A DNA stretch of 64,000 nt, from assembly GCF_000966285.1 (NCBI RefSeq), contig NZ_KQ031391.1:5008383-5072382 (forward strand), written 5' to 3'. How positions within the stretch are numbered: the stretch's first letter is position 1; every line of letters starts with the position of its first letter. The notes below the pieces were generated by a model, which saw only the letters and a list, made by a program, of their open reading frames with translations, did no database searches and was not told the origin of the DNA. This DNA is from Pseudofrankia sp. DC12. GTDB lineage: Bacteria; Actinomycetota; Actinomycetes; Frankiales; Frankiaceae. A program made the translations under genes and the position numbers. Shown one piece after another: positions 1-8,395 of this stretch.

Positions 1-2
1 AG

Positions 3-278
3 ACCGAGCAGTTCGGCCGCCTGCTGCGCGATGCGGCCGCGACCCGGGGCGTCGGCATCCTGCTCGTCGAGCACGACATGGCGCTGGTCCGTGCGGTCTG
101 CGACCGCGTGTACGTGCTCGACTTCGGCTCGTTGATCTTCGAGGGGACGGTCGAGGAGATGGAACAGTCGGATCTTGTCCGGGCCGCCTATCTGGGGGAG
201 GCGTCACCGGTAGCCGCCGGCGCGGCGAGCCAGGGCCCGTTGGATGACACGCGTCCGCGCGCCGTGGCGGGGGAGTAG
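3..278 (+). CDS. Liv-type ABC transporter ATPase (LivG-like), C-terminal part
   Basis: This is the 3' end of an ABC ATPase that enters from before the window. The visible part has the end of the nucleotide-binding fold: the segment VGILLVEHDMALV contains the switch (H-loop) histidine, followed by a VYVLDFG strand and GTVEEM, as is typical of LivG proteins that energise branched-chain amino acid or carboxylate importers at the membrane. Walker A and the signature motif lie off the window. The stop is 5 bases before the next ATPase gene (LivF-like), the usual livG-livF order, so they are almost surely cotranscribed. The short tail after the fold is Ala/Pro-rich. Confidence 0.85.
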   Translation, partial: TEQFGRLLRDAAATRGVGILLVEHDMALVRAVCDRVYVLDFGSLIFEGTVEEMEQSDLVRAAYLGEASPVAAGAASQGPLDDTRPRAVAGE

Positions 279-283
279 GCGTC

Positions 284-988
284 ATGCTGACTCTCCACTC
301 CGTCACCGCGGGCTACGGTGGGTCCACGGTGCTGCGCGACGTCGACTTCACGGTCGGCGCGGGCGAGGTCGTCGCGCTCCTCGGTCCCAATGGCGCCGGC
401 AAGTCCACTCTGCTGCGCCTGGCCACCGGGTTCGTGACGCCAGAGTCTGGCCGGGTCGAGCTCGACGGCGATGACGTCACCGGCCAGGCCCCGCACCAGC
501 TCGCCCGCCGCGGCGTCTGCCTGCTGCCGGAGAGCCGCGGGGTCTTCCCTTCGCTCACCGTCCTGGACAACCTGCGCATCCAGGCAGGCCAGCGGGCGGT
601 GCGCGAGACCGTCGCCGAGCTCGGCGAGCTGTTCCCTGCGCTCACCGGGCGGCTGAACCAGACCGCGGGCAGCCTGTCCGGCGGCGAGCAGCAGATGCTC
701 GCTCTGTTCCGTGCCTACGTGACCCGCCCGAAGGTCGTCCTCGTCGACGAGGCGTCCCTCGGCCTGGCCCCGCTGGTGATCGACAAGATCTACGACAGCC
801 TGGGCCGCCTCGTCGAGCGGGGCATGTCGGTTGTCATCGTCGAGCAATACGTGCACCGCGTCCTGGAGCTCGCCCGGACCGTGTACGTCCTGCGCCGCGG
901 CGAGGTCGTCCACGCCGGCGCGGCCGCCGAGATCACGCCGGCCGAGGTCTACGAGAAATATCTCGGCCTCGAGGAGGGGGTGGCCTGA
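284..988 (+). CDS. livF: Liv-type ABC transporter ATPase (LivF-like)
   Basis: A complete 234-residue ABC ATPase of the usual LivF length. Walker A GPNGAGKST is at residues 34-42, the LPESRGVFPSLTV segment near 81-93 is the LivF-type Q-loop region, the signature LSGGEQQ is at 131-137, and VVLVDEAS is Walker B. The H-loop region reads VVIVEQYVH, with Gln where many ABC ATPases have His followed by Asp. It would power import of a branched-chain amino acid or small carboxylic acid together with the LivG-like ATPase just upstream. The ATG follows that gene by 5 bases. The transported substrate cannot be read from the ATPase; the catabolic setting suggests an acid used as carbon source. Confidence 0.9.
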   Translation: MLTLHSVTAGYGGSTVLRDVDFTVGAGEVVALLGPNGAGKSTLLRLATGFVTPESGRVELDGDDVTGQAPHQLARRGVCLLPESRGVFPSLTVLDNLRIQAGQRAVRETVAELGELFPALTGRLNQTAGSLSGGEQQMLALFRAYVTRPKVVLVDEASLGLAPLVIDKIYDSLGRLVERGMSVVIVEQYVHRVLELARTVYVLRRGEVVHAGAAAEITPAEVYEKYLGLEEGVA

Positions 989-1237
989 CCGTGATTGGCT
1001 TGGCGCGCCGTGCGCGCCCGGTGTGTCCACGTCTTTGCGGCGATGCCCGGCCGGCCGCGCACAATTGTTCCCGGACGGCCTGGCGGATATAGTCGCCTTA
1101 CGTTTTCCGGGCGTCTGGGTGCTGACAGCCGAGATCAGGCGGCGCCGGCCTTAATCATTGCCGGGCACGTGTCGACCCGTGCCGTCACACTCAGTTTTCT
1201 CTCTGTCCGGAGTGCTGAACACGGGAGTGATGACATC

Positions 1238-2461
1238 ATGTTAGGAAGAACGATTTCCGGCCTCTTGCTCCGGCGATTACCGGCGAAGGTGGCCGCCGCG
1301 GCGGGGCTGGCCGCGCTGGTGGCAGCCTGCTCGTCGGGCGGTGGATCCACCGGCTCCGGGCAGCCGTCGGCCGGAACGGTCAAGGTCGGCGTGATCTGCA
1401 GCTGCTCCGGCGCGTCCGGCAGCGCGTACCAGGCCGGCGAGCGGGCGTTCGAGGCCTGGGCGAAGACGGTGAACGCCTCGGGCGGGATTGATGGGCGCAC
1501 CGTTGATGTGATCAACAAGGACGACGCGAACAACCCCGGCTCCGGTGTCACCGCCGCGCAGGCGCTCATCTCCGCGGACGCGGCCGTCGTCGTCGACCTG
1601 TCCAACACCGACCAGGCCTGGGCGCCCAAGGTTGTGGCGGCCAACATCCCGATCATCCCGAGCGCCCAGAGCTCGCTCCATGGGCCGGACTACTACCCCG
1701 TGGGCCAGACCCACGCGAGCTACATCCCGTCGGAGATCGGGGTCGCCAAGGCGGCCGGCGCGACCAACCTCGGCGACCTTTACTGCGCAGAGGTCGTCGT
1801 CTGCAAGCAGACCGTCGACGGCCTCAAGGCGCAGGGCGCCGGAGCGGGGGTCCCGCTGGTCTACAGCGCGGCGATCTCGCTGACCGGCACCGACTTCACC
1901 GCGCAGTGCCTCGCCGCCAAGCAGGCCGGGGTGCAGGCCCTTTCCGTGGGCTCCAGCCCGGAGGGGACGGCGCGGGTCGCGGCGGACTGCGAGCGGCAGG
2001 GCTTCCGCCCGGTCTATGTTGTACTCGGCGTCCAGTGGAGCACCTCAATGGCCACCTTGCCCGGGCTCAAGGACAACACCTGGAGCCCGTACGCGAATCT
2101 GCCGTTCTTCGCTGACAACCCCGCCATCACGGCCTTGAACACGGCGATGGACAAGTACTACCCGGGCGTGCGCACGGCGGCGACGACCCCGTCCGAGATC
2201 CTCGTCGGGATGTGGGCCGCGGGCATTCTCGTCGAGGACGCGACCAAGGCGAGCGGCACGGCCAAGGGAACGACGCTGACCGCGGCGCAGCTGAAGAAGG
2301 GCCTGGAGTCGCTGAACGGCGACACCCTGCAGGGCCTGGCCCCACCGCTGACCTATGCGCCGGGTAAGGACCACCCGGTGGACTGCTGGTTCATCGGCCA
2401 TTTCACCAACGGGAAGGGCAGCGTTGTGGGCGACGGAAAGCCGAGCTGCCTGAACACGTGA
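1238..2461 (+). CDS. ABC transporter substrate-binding lipoprotein (Peripla_BP_6 type)
   Basis: A 407-residue extracytoplasmic binding protein of the leucine/isoleucine/valine-binding class. An Arg-rich N-terminus and a hydrophobic stretch end in the lipobox LVAACSS, so it should be a lipoprotein on the outer face of the membrane. The mature part starts with VKVGVICSCSGASG, the first strand and ligand loop of the fold. I chose the ATG at 1238 over a longer upstream frame because GGGAG sits 10 bases before it and the signal peptide starts there. It follows the livG/livF genes after a 249-base gap, so it probably serves that importer, perhaps from its own promoter. A strong hairpin terminator follows. 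Confidence 0.85.
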   Translation: MLGRTISGLLLRRLPAKVAAAAGLAALVAACSSGGGSTGSGQPSAGTVKVGVICSCSGASGSAYQAGERAFEAWAKTVNASGGIDGRTVDVINKDDANNPGSGVTAAQALISADAAVVVDLSNTDQAWAPKVVAANIPIIPSAQSSLHGPDYYPVGQTHASYIPSEIGVAKAAGATNLGDLYCAEVVVCKQTVDGLKAQGAGAGVPLVYSAAISLTGTDFTAQCLAAKQAGVQALSVGSSPEGTARVAADCERQGFRPVYVVLGVQWSTSMATLPGLKDNTWSPYANLPFFADNPAITALNTAMDKYYPGVRTAATTPSEILVGMWAAGILVEDATKASGTAKGTTLTAAQLKKGLESLNGDTLQGLAPPLTYAPGKDHPVDCWFIGHFTNGKGSVVGDGKPSCLNT

Positions 2462-2492
2462 CCCGACCTGTATAGAAGAACGGCTCCACGCA

Positions 2493-2522
2493 GGGTGCCG
2501 GCGCCTCCGGGCGCCGGCACCC
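2493..2522 (+). terminator. Hairpin terminator after the Liv-type binding protein
   Basis: A perfect inverted repeat with 13-base arms (GGGTGCCGGCGCC and its complement) and a 4-base loop lies 31 bases after the stop at 2461. No U-tract follows, as is common in high-GC actinomycetes. It separates the transport unit from the acyl-CoA dehydrogenase operon. Confidence 0.75.
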
Positions 2523-2573
2523 GTCAGGGCAGGAACAGATGGCTAGGACCAGACGGCAGGGAAGTGACCAGAC

Positions 2574-3704
2574 ATGGACCTAGGCTTCAGCGACGAGCAG
2601 GAGATGCTCCGGAAGGTGGCTCGGGACTTCCTGGCCAAGGAATGCCCGGAGCCGCTGGTACGGGCGATGGAGACCGACGAGCTGGGGTACAGCCGCGAGC
2701 TCTGGGAGAAGATGGCCGGGCTCGGCTGGCAGGGCCTGCTCGTGCCCGAGGAGTACGGGGGTGCGGGGCTGGGCCTGCAGGACCTCGCGGTCCTCCTGGA
2801 GGAGGTCGGCCGGGCACTGCTGCCCGGGCCGTTCATCTCGACCGTCGTCCACGTCGGCACCGCGCTGCTGCACGGCGGCACCGAGGCGCAGAAACGGGAG
2901 TACCTGCCGAGGATCGCCAGCGGCGAGCTCGTCGGCGCGGTTGCCTACCTCGAGCCGTCGGGGCGCCAGGGTGCCGAGGCAGTGGAGCTGACCGCGGCCC
3001 GCGACGGCGACGGCTACGTCCTCGACGGCACCAAGCTGTTCGTCGAGAACGCGACTGCGGCCAATCTGCTGGTGGTCGTCGCCCGCACGGGCGGCCACGG
3101 GAGTGACGGCCTGTCGCTGTTCCTCGTCGACCCCCTCGCTCCAGGCGTCACGATCACGCCGCTCGCGACCCTCGCGTCGGACAAGCAGGCCGAGGTGGCC
3201 TTCTGGTCCGTCAAGGTGCCCGCCTCGGCGCTGCTCGGCGACGTGGGCCAGGGCTTCGAGATCCTCGAGCGGGTCCAGCGCGCCGCCGCCGTCGCCGAAT
3301 GCGCCTACCTGGTCGGCCTGATCGCCCAGGACCTGGACATCACCGTCGACTACCTCCGGCAGCGCGAGCAGTTCGGCCAGCCGATCGGACGGTTCCAGGC
3401 GCTGCAGCACAAGGCGGCGGACATGGCGATCGACGCGGACGCCTGCCGGTTCGTGACCTACCGCGCGGCGTGGGCGCTGGACGAGGACGCCCCGGACGCC
3501 GCGTTCCGCGTGAGCGCCGCGAAGAGCTTCGTCAGCGAGGCCAGCCTGCGGGTGGTGACCCACGGACAGCAGCTGCACGGTGGCATCGGGTTCACGAAGG
3601 AGTACAAGATCCAGCTCTTCTTCCTGCGGCAGAAGGCCGGCGAGCTCAGGTGGGGCGACGGCGACTTCCACCGGGCGAGGGTGGCGGACGCCCTCGGCAT
3701 CTGA
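2574..3704 (+). CDS. Acyl-CoA dehydrogenase family protein (first of three)
   Basis: A 376-residue flavoprotein of the acyl-CoA dehydrogenase fold, which takes the alpha and beta hydrogens from an acyl-CoA and passes electrons from FAD to ETF. The N-terminal helical domain starts at MDLGFSDEQEMLRK; LRQREQFGQPIGRFQALQH near residues 260-278 is the FAD-contacting helix and QQLHGGIGFTKEYKIQ the conserved C-terminal segment. The usual YEGT catalytic motif is replaced by WGDGD, so the standard Glu base is missing. This is common in subunits of heteromeric dehydrogenases (ChsE type), and the other dehydrogenases nearby could supply a partner. It heads the module of DUF35, thiolase-like and further dehydrogenase genes. 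Confidence 0.88.
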   Translation: MDLGFSDEQEMLRKVARDFLAKECPEPLVRAMETDELGYSRELWEKMAGLGWQGLLVPEEYGGAGLGLQDLAVLLEEVGRALLPGPFISTVVHVGTALLHGGTEAQKREYLPRIASGELVGAVAYLEPSGRQGAEAVELTAARDGDGYVLDGTKLFVENATAANLLVVVARTGGHGSDGLSLFLVDPLAPGVTITPLATLASDKQAEVAFWSVKVPASALLGDVGQGFEILERVQRAAAVAECAYLVGLIAQDLDITVDYLRQREQFGQPIGRFQALQHKAADMAIDADACRFVTYRAAWALDEDAPDAAFRVSAAKSFVSEASLRVVTHGQQLHGGIGFTKEYKIQLFFLRQKAGELRWGDGDFHRARVADALGI

Positions 3705-3777
3705 CGGCGTCCCCAGCAATGGCCCCACACGTCCGCAACGGCTCTGGGAACAGCGCCGGTCAGCCGATGGAGGCGAG

Positions 3778-4200
3778 TTGACGACGTCCTACCCGATGCT
3801 CCTCCCGGAGCCGACCCCGGAAACCGCTCCTTTCTGGGAGGGCTGCCGGCGCCACGAGCTGCGCATTCAGCGGTGCTGTGACTGCGACCGGTACTACTTC
3901 TACCCTCGGCCCTACTGCCCGCACTGCCTGTCCGAGGACACGGAGTGGCTGACCGTCTCCGGCGAAGGCACCCTGCACACGTATGTGATCAATCATCGGC
4001 CCATGCCCGGGTTCACTGGCGAGGTCCCTTACGTGACCGCGATCGTGCAGCTCACCGAGGGGCCGCGGCTGATGACAAACCTCGTCGGTGTCGAGGCGCT
4101 GCCCGTGAACCTGCCCGCCGGCCTGCCGGTGACGGTCGTCTTCGACGACGTCACGGACACGGTCACGCTGCCCAGGTTCACCCCGAAGGCCGGGCGGTGA
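3778..4200 (+). CDS. DUF35 zinc-ribbon/OB-fold protein
   Basis: A small DUF35 protein (about 140 residues): an N-terminal rubredoxin-like zinc ribbon with Cys pairs in CCDC and CPHC, then an OB-fold (TLHTYVINHRP, PYVTAIVQL). In the actinobacterial steroid side-chain pathway such a domain (in ChsH2) binds the thiolase-like aldolase Ltp2 and is needed for its activity. The next gene is a thiolase-like protein whose GTG start overlaps this stop, so an equivalent complex is likely. I chose TTG at 3778 because GGAGG lies just upstream and the frame then reads TTSYPMLLPEPTPET, typical for the family; the ATG at 3796 is an alternative. Confidence 0.85.
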   Translation: MTTSYPMLLPEPTPETAPFWEGCRRHELRIQRCCDCDRYYFYPRPYCPHCLSEDTEWLTVSGEGTLHTYVINHRPMPGFTGEVPYVTAIVQLTEGPRLMTNLVGVEALPVNLPAGLPVTVVFDDVTDTVTLPRFTPKAGR

Positions 4201-5354
4201 GCGTGCCGGTCGACATTCGTGCCGCGGCCGCTGTCGTCGGCGCCGCCGAGACGGACCGGATCGGGATCGTCCCGGACATGTCCGCGATCCAGCTGCACGC
4301 CAACGCGGCCCGTAACGCGCTGCGTGACGCCGGCCTCGACAAGAGCCAGATAGACGGCATCGCCTCGGCGGGGATGTCCCCGGTCGCGGTCGCCGACTAC
4401 CTGGGCATCGAGGCGTCCTACGTCGACGGCACGTCGATCGGCGGCGGCTCGTTCATGATCCACGTTGCGCACGCGGCCGCGGCACTGGCCGTGGGCTACT
4501 GCAACTATGTCCTCATCACCCACGGGGAGAGCGGGCGCTCCCAGATTGGCGGGGAGGGCTGGCACGGCGTGCCGCCGACGTCGGCGGAGGGCCAGTTCGA
4601 GGTCCCCTACGGCGCGCTCGGCGCCGCGTCGACCTTTACCGTCCCGATCGTCGCGCATATGGCGAAGTACGGGACGACCGAGGAGCAGATCGCCTCCGTG
4701 GCGGTCGCGACCCGGGCCTGGGCGACCCGCAACAGCCGGGCGATGAAGCGCACCCCGATCACGGTCGAGGACGTCCTGAGCTCGCGGCTGGTCTCCTGGC
4801 CGATCCACCTGCTCGAGTGCTGCCTGGTCACGGACGGAGGCGGCGCGCTCATCCTGACCACGGCGGAGCGGGCCCGCGACCTGCCGCGGCCCCCGGTCTA
4901 CATCCTCGGCACCGGCGAGGGCGTCGAGAACGTCGGGATCTCCACGATGCGCGACCTCACCGATGCCCGCGCCTCCCGGCGCTCCGGCGAGCGGGCGTTC
5001 CGCCTCGCCGGCCTCGGCCCGGCGGACATCGACCACCTCATGCTCTACGACGCGTTCGCGCACACGCCGATGTTCGCGCTCGAGGCGCTCGGGTTCGTCA
5101 AGCCGGGGGAGAGCGGGGCGTGGTTCGCCGAGGGCCATTCGGCGCCCGGCGGCGACCTTCCGGTGAACACCAACGGAGGCGGCCTGTCGTACACGCACAC
5201 CGGCCGGCTCGGAATGTTCGCGATGCAGGAGTCCGTACGCCAGCTGCGCGGCGAGGCGGAAGCCCAGGTACCAGGGGTGCGCACCAGCCTGGCACACGGC
5301 ATCGCGCATTTCTTCTCCGGCGCCGGCACCGTGATCATGTCGAACCAGCAATGA
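4197..5354 (+). CDS. Thiolase-like (SCP2/Ltp type) protein lacking the nucleophilic Cys
   Basis: A 385-residue thiolase-fold protein of the lipid-transfer-protein/SCP2 group. The segment that normally carries the acyl-accepting Cys reads DGTSIGGGSFMIHV, with no Cys, so ordinary Claisen thiolysis is unlikely. The NTNGGGLSYTHTG segment matches the C-terminal glycine loop. Cys-less relatives such as Ltp2 catalyse retro-aldol cleavage of beta-hydroxyacyl-CoA with a DUF35 partner. The GTG start overlaps the DUF35 stop (GTGA), so synthesis of the two is coupled. The likely job is C-C cleavage of a branched acyl-CoA made by the dehydrogenases around it; the substrate is unknown. Confidence 0.85.
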   Translation: MSVPVDIRAAAAVVGAAETDRIGIVPDMSAIQLHANAARNALRDAGLDKSQIDGIASAGMSPVAVADYLGIEASYVDGTSIGGGSFMIHVAHAAAALAVGYCNYVLITHGESGRSQIGGEGWHGVPPTSAEGQFEVPYGALGAASTFTVPIVAHMAKYGTTEEQIASVAVATRAWATRNSRAMKRTPITVEDVLSSRLVSWPIHLLECCLVTDGGGALILTTAERARDLPRPPVYILGTGEGVENVGISTMRDLTDARASRRSGERAFRLAGLGPADIDHLMLYDAFAHTPMFALEALGFVKPGESGAWFAEGHSAPGGDLPVNTNGGGLSYTHTGRLGMFAMQESVRQLRGEAEAQVPGVRTSLAHGIAHFFSGAGTVIMSNQQ

Positions 5355-5402
5355 GTCATCGAGGCGTTGCCGCGGAAGCGTCGCAGGCGGCAGGGAGAAG
5401 CC

Positions 5403-6572
5403 ATGGACTTTCGATTCACCCCTGAGCAGGAGGAGTTCCGGGCCCAGGTCCGCGCGTTCGTCGAGAGCGAGCTCCCGGCTGAATGGGAGGAGATCGACCC
5501 CGAGGGAGAGCGTGCCTGGGAGATCACCTGCGAGTTCCAGCGCAAGCTTGCCGACAAGAAGTGGCTGGCGATGGCCTGGCCGCGCGAGCTCGGCGGCCTC
5601 GGCGCCGACATCCTGACGCAGCTGATCTACCACGAGACGATGGACTACTACCACGCGCCGGCGTTCACGATGGCCGTTGCCTGGGTCGGCCCGGCGGTCA
5701 TGCTCTATGGCAACGAGGAGCAGAAGGCGCGCCTGCTGCCGCGGATGGCCACCGGCGAGGACGTCTACTGCACCCTGTACTCCGAGCCCGGCGCCGGGTC
5801 GGACCTGGCGGCGATGCAGACGAAGGCCGTGCTCGACGGCGACGACTACGTCATCACCGGCCAGAAAGTGTGGACGTCTGGGGCCCACCACGCGAACCTG
5901 GGATGGCTGGCCGCCCGTACGGACCCGACCGCGCGCAAGCACCGGGGCTTGTCGACGTTCGTCGTCGCCATGGACTCGCCGGGCCTCACCATCCGCCCGC
6001 TGATCAACATGGCCGGGCAGCACGCGTTCAACGAGGTATTCTTCGACGAGGTCCGGGTGCCGCGGGCCAACCTCATTGGGGAGCCGGGCCGCGGCTGGTA
6101 CAACATCGCCACGGCACTGGAGTTTGAGCGGTCCGGCATCGAGTGGATTGCCAAGGCACGCCGCCGGCTCGACCAGATCCTCGCCCATGTGCGGGAGCAC
6201 AAGGAGATCCTCGAGTACAACCCGCAGCTGCGCTACGAGCTCGCCGACCGGGCCATCGAGGTTGAGGTCGGCGCGCTGCTGTGCTACCGGGCGGTGCACC
6301 TGGCGACCCAGGGCAAGGCGATGACCTACGAGGCGAGCGCGTCGAAGGTCTACAACTCCGAGCTCACCCAGCGGGTCGCCCAGACCGGGATGAAGGTCTT
6401 CGGGCCCTACGCGGCCCTCGACCGCGACGACCCGCGCTCGCCGCTGGCCGGCCAGCTCACCCACAGCATTCAGAGCGGCTACCTGTGGAGCTTCGCGAAC
6501 ACGATCGGCGCCGGGTCGAGCGAGATCCAGCGGAACATCATCGCCACCCGCGGTCTCGGGCTGCCCCGATAG
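5403..6572 (+). CDS. Acyl-CoA dehydrogenase family protein (second of three)
   Basis: A 389-residue FAD-dependent acyl-CoA dehydrogenase. It begins MDFRFTPEQEEFRAQVR, has the flavin/substrate loop YSEPGAGSDLAAMQTKA near residues 125-141 and ends in IGAGSSEIQRNIIATRGLG. In medium-chain enzymes the last motif has a catalytic Glu where this protein has Ala, a pattern common in mycobacterial FadE proteins that take the base from another helix or work as heteromers. The ATG at 5403 is preceded by GGGAGAAG; an earlier in-frame ATG at 5367 only adds a basic stretch. It lies 48 bases after the thiolase-like gene and probably oxidises the same CoA thioester. Confidence 0.88.
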   Translation: MDFRFTPEQEEFRAQVRAFVESELPAEWEEIDPEGERAWEITCEFQRKLADKKWLAMAWPRELGGLGADILTQLIYHETMDYYHAPAFTMAVAWVGPAVMLYGNEEQKARLLPRMATGEDVYCTLYSEPGAGSDLAAMQTKAVLDGDDYVITGQKVWTSGAHHANLGWLAARTDPTARKHRGLSTFVVAMDSPGLTIRPLINMAGQHAFNEVFFDEVRVPRANLIGEPGRGWYNIATALEFERSGIEWIAKARRRLDQILAHVREHKEILEYNPQLRYELADRAIEVEVGALLCYRAVHLATQGKAMTYEASASKVYNSELTQRVAQTGMKVFGPYAALDRDDPRSPLAGQLTHSIQSGYLWSFANTIGAGSSEIQRNIIATRGLGLPR

Positions 6573-6641
6573 ACCCCGGCCACCCGTGACCTCGGACGAG
6601 GGCTCGGTCCAGGCATGCGACGAGAAGGGACACACGGTGCG

Positions 6642-7853
6642 ATGGGTTCGCTCCTGGAAGGTGTGAAGGTCGTCGAGGTCGGCGAGTTCGTTTTCATACC
6701 TTCAGCCGCCGCCATCCTCGCCGACTGGGGCGCCGACGTTGTCAAGATCGAACATCCGCAGCGAGGGGACACGCTGCGGGGCCATCTGAGCATCTTCTCG
6801 GCCCATGGCTACGACACCGGCGACTTCAACTACCTTGTCGAGCAGTCCAACCGGGGCAAGCGCAGCCTCGGGCTGGACCTCGCGCACCCGGACGGCCGCG
6901 CGATCTTTCTCAAGCTTGTCGCCGAGGCGGACGTCCTGGTCACCAGCCTGCTCGAACCCTCGCGCGAACGCCTCGGCATCACCTACGACGACCTCAAGGC
7001 GATCAACCCGCGGCTGATCTACGCCCGTGGCCACGGCCAGGGCCAGCAGGGCCCGGCTGCCCACCACGGCGGCATCGACACCGTCGCGTTCTGGGCCCGC
7101 AGCGGCATGGGCTATGTGTTCTCCGACCCCGCCGACCCGAAGCTGCCGGCGCGGCAGGGCTACGGCGACCTGACGGCGGGGATGTTCCTCGCCGGCGGCA
7201 TCGCGGCCGCGCTGTTCCGGCGCGGCGCGACCGGCGAGGGCGCTCTCGTCGACGTCTCGCTGCTCGGCACCGCGATGTGGATGCTTGCCGCCGACGTCGT
7301 CTCCTCGGACTACATGGGCCACCTGCCGACCCCGCCGAGCTTCGGCCACGTGCCGCCGAACCCGCTCAGCGCCCTGTACCGCACCGGGGACGGGCGTGCC
7401 CTGGTCTTCGGCATGCTCAAGTCGGACCAGTACTGGCCGGGGTTCTGCCACGCACTCGGCCGCGACGACCTGGCCGACCACCCGGACTACAACGCCTTCG
7501 ACAAGCGGACCGGCAACGGGGCGCTGTTCACGATCATCACGGAGACGCTGCTGACCCAGCCACTGGCCCACTGGCGCGAGCGCTTCGACGCGGCGGGCTG
7601 CCTGTGGTCCGCGGTGCAGACCCCGCTGGAGGTCGGCGAAGACCCGCAGTCGGTCGCGAACGGCTATCTGGTGGAGCACCCGAGCCGAGCCGGCGCCCGG
7701 CTGGCGGCGAGCCCGGTCCAGTTCGACAACGAGAAGCTGCGCCTGCGCTCCGGCGCGCCCGAGGTCGGCCAGCATACCGAGGAGATCCTCCTCGATCTCG
7801 GCCTGGACTGGCCGGAGATCGCCAAGCTTAAGGACGATGCCGTCGTCACCTGA
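6642..7853 (+). CDS. CaiB/BaiF family (class III) CoA-transferase
   Basis: A 403-residue class III CoA-transferase, which moves CoA between carboxylic acids through an aspartyl-CoA thioester. Asp176 in YGDLTAGM aligns with the catalytic Asp of formyl-CoA transferase, and RGATGEGALVDVSLLGT is the conserved following segment. The ATG at 6642 has AAGGGA 11 bases upstream; the ATG at 6615 lacks a clear ribosome site. It would activate the acid imported or released by the neighbouring enzymes to its CoA ester. A run of Arg and Lys seen in longer members is absent and the protein has normal length. Confidence 0.88.
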   Translation: MGSLLEGVKVVEVGEFVFIPSAAAILADWGADVVKIEHPQRGDTLRGHLSIFSAHGYDTGDFNYLVEQSNRGKRSLGLDLAHPDGRAIFLKLVAEADVLVTSLLEPSRERLGITYDDLKAINPRLIYARGHGQGQQGPAAHHGGIDTVAFWARSGMGYVFSDPADPKLPARQGYGDLTAGMFLAGGIAAALFRRGATGEGALVDVSLLGTAMWMLAADVVSSDYMGHLPTPPSFGHVPPNPLSALYRTGDGRALVFGMLKSDQYWPGFCHALGRDDLADHPDYNAFDKRTGNGALFTIITETLLTQPLAHWRERFDAAGCLWSAVQTPLEVGEDPQSVANGYLVEHPSRAGARLAASPVQFDNEKLRLRSGAPEVGQHTEEILLDLGLDWPEIAKLKDDAVVT

Positions 7854-7886
7854 CCGGAACGGAAGCACGGCGGGAGGTGCGGGCCC

Positions 7887-8025
7887 ATGGAACCGGCGCC
7901 GTTCGACTACCGCGCCCCGCGGACCATCGAGGAGGTCGTCGGCCTGCTCGCCGAGCGGGGCGACGAGGCGGTGGCGGCGGGCAGAGCCTGACCCCGATCC
8001 TGGTGATCCCGGCGCGGCGCCCGCG
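7887..8025 (+). pseudogene. Remnant of a CoxM-like FAD-binding subunit (xanthine dehydrogenase family)
   Basis: An ATG with a good ribosome site (GGGAGG at 7872-7877) opens a frame that reads MEPAPFDYRAPRTIEEVVGL and continues with LLAERGDEA, the typical start of medium (FAD) subunits of molybdenum hydroxylases. It then stops at 7991 after 34 codons. The next conserved piece, GGQSLTPIL, continues in a different frame, so a frameshift lies near 7970-7985. Nothing of the remaining roughly 240 residues follows: about 30 bases later a new gene starts. The gene is thus both frameshifted and deleted. It is a scar of a lost CO-dehydrogenase/xanthine-dehydrogenase-like operon. Confidence 0.7.
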
Positions 8026-8057
8026 GCCTGGAGAAGACCTACCGAAGAAAGGCAGAC

Positions 8058-8366
8058 ATGGCACTCAAGCCTGGTACGCGGCTGCGGGGCGCCGCCGACG
8101 CGACTGAGGTGGTGGTTGTCCGCGCGCCCGGCGATGAGGTCGACCTGCGTTGCGGCGGCCACCCGATGCTTCCCGTCGGCGACGCCCCGGCGGCCCGGCC
8201 CGCGCTGGACCCGTCGTTCGCCGCCGGCACCGAGGTCGGCAAGCGCTACACCGACGCGGCCGGCGGCCTGGAGCTGCTGTGCACGAAGGCCGGGCCCGGT
8301 TCGCTGTCGCTCGGCGGCGCGCCGCTGTCCCTCAAGACGGCCAAGCCCCTGCCCAGCTCCGACTGA
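8058..8366 (+). CDS. Small conserved protein of unknown function
   Basis: A 102-residue soluble protein starting MALKPGTRLRGAADATEVVV with AAAGG 5 bases before the ATG. It has two Cys (LRCGGHPM and LLCTKAG) and a GKRYTDAAGGLELLCTKAG block that looks like a conserved core. I recall similar small proteins beside acyl-CoA dehydrogenase genes in actinobacteria, but I cannot name a family with certainty. No signal peptide or membrane segment is visible. It sits 29 bases before an acyl-CoA dehydrogenase gene, so a role with that enzyme is a reasonable guess. Confidence 0.7.
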   Translation: MALKPGTRLRGAADATEVVVVRAPGDEVDLRCGGHPMLPVGDAPAARPALDPSFAAGTEVGKRYTDAAGGLELLCTKAGPGSLSLGGAPLSLKTAKPLPSSD

Positions 8367-8395
8367 CCACCGACGAGACAGGCTGGACGACGACG

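Noticed and set aside
995-1237. N-terminal extension of the binding protein frame
   Set aside because: The signal peptide and ribosome site place the start at 1238; the extension would bury the signal peptide.
4029-6635. An 868-codon open frame on the minus strand
   Set aside because: Shadow of the thiolase-like and acyl-CoA dehydrogenase genes, with low-complexity composition and no ribosome site.
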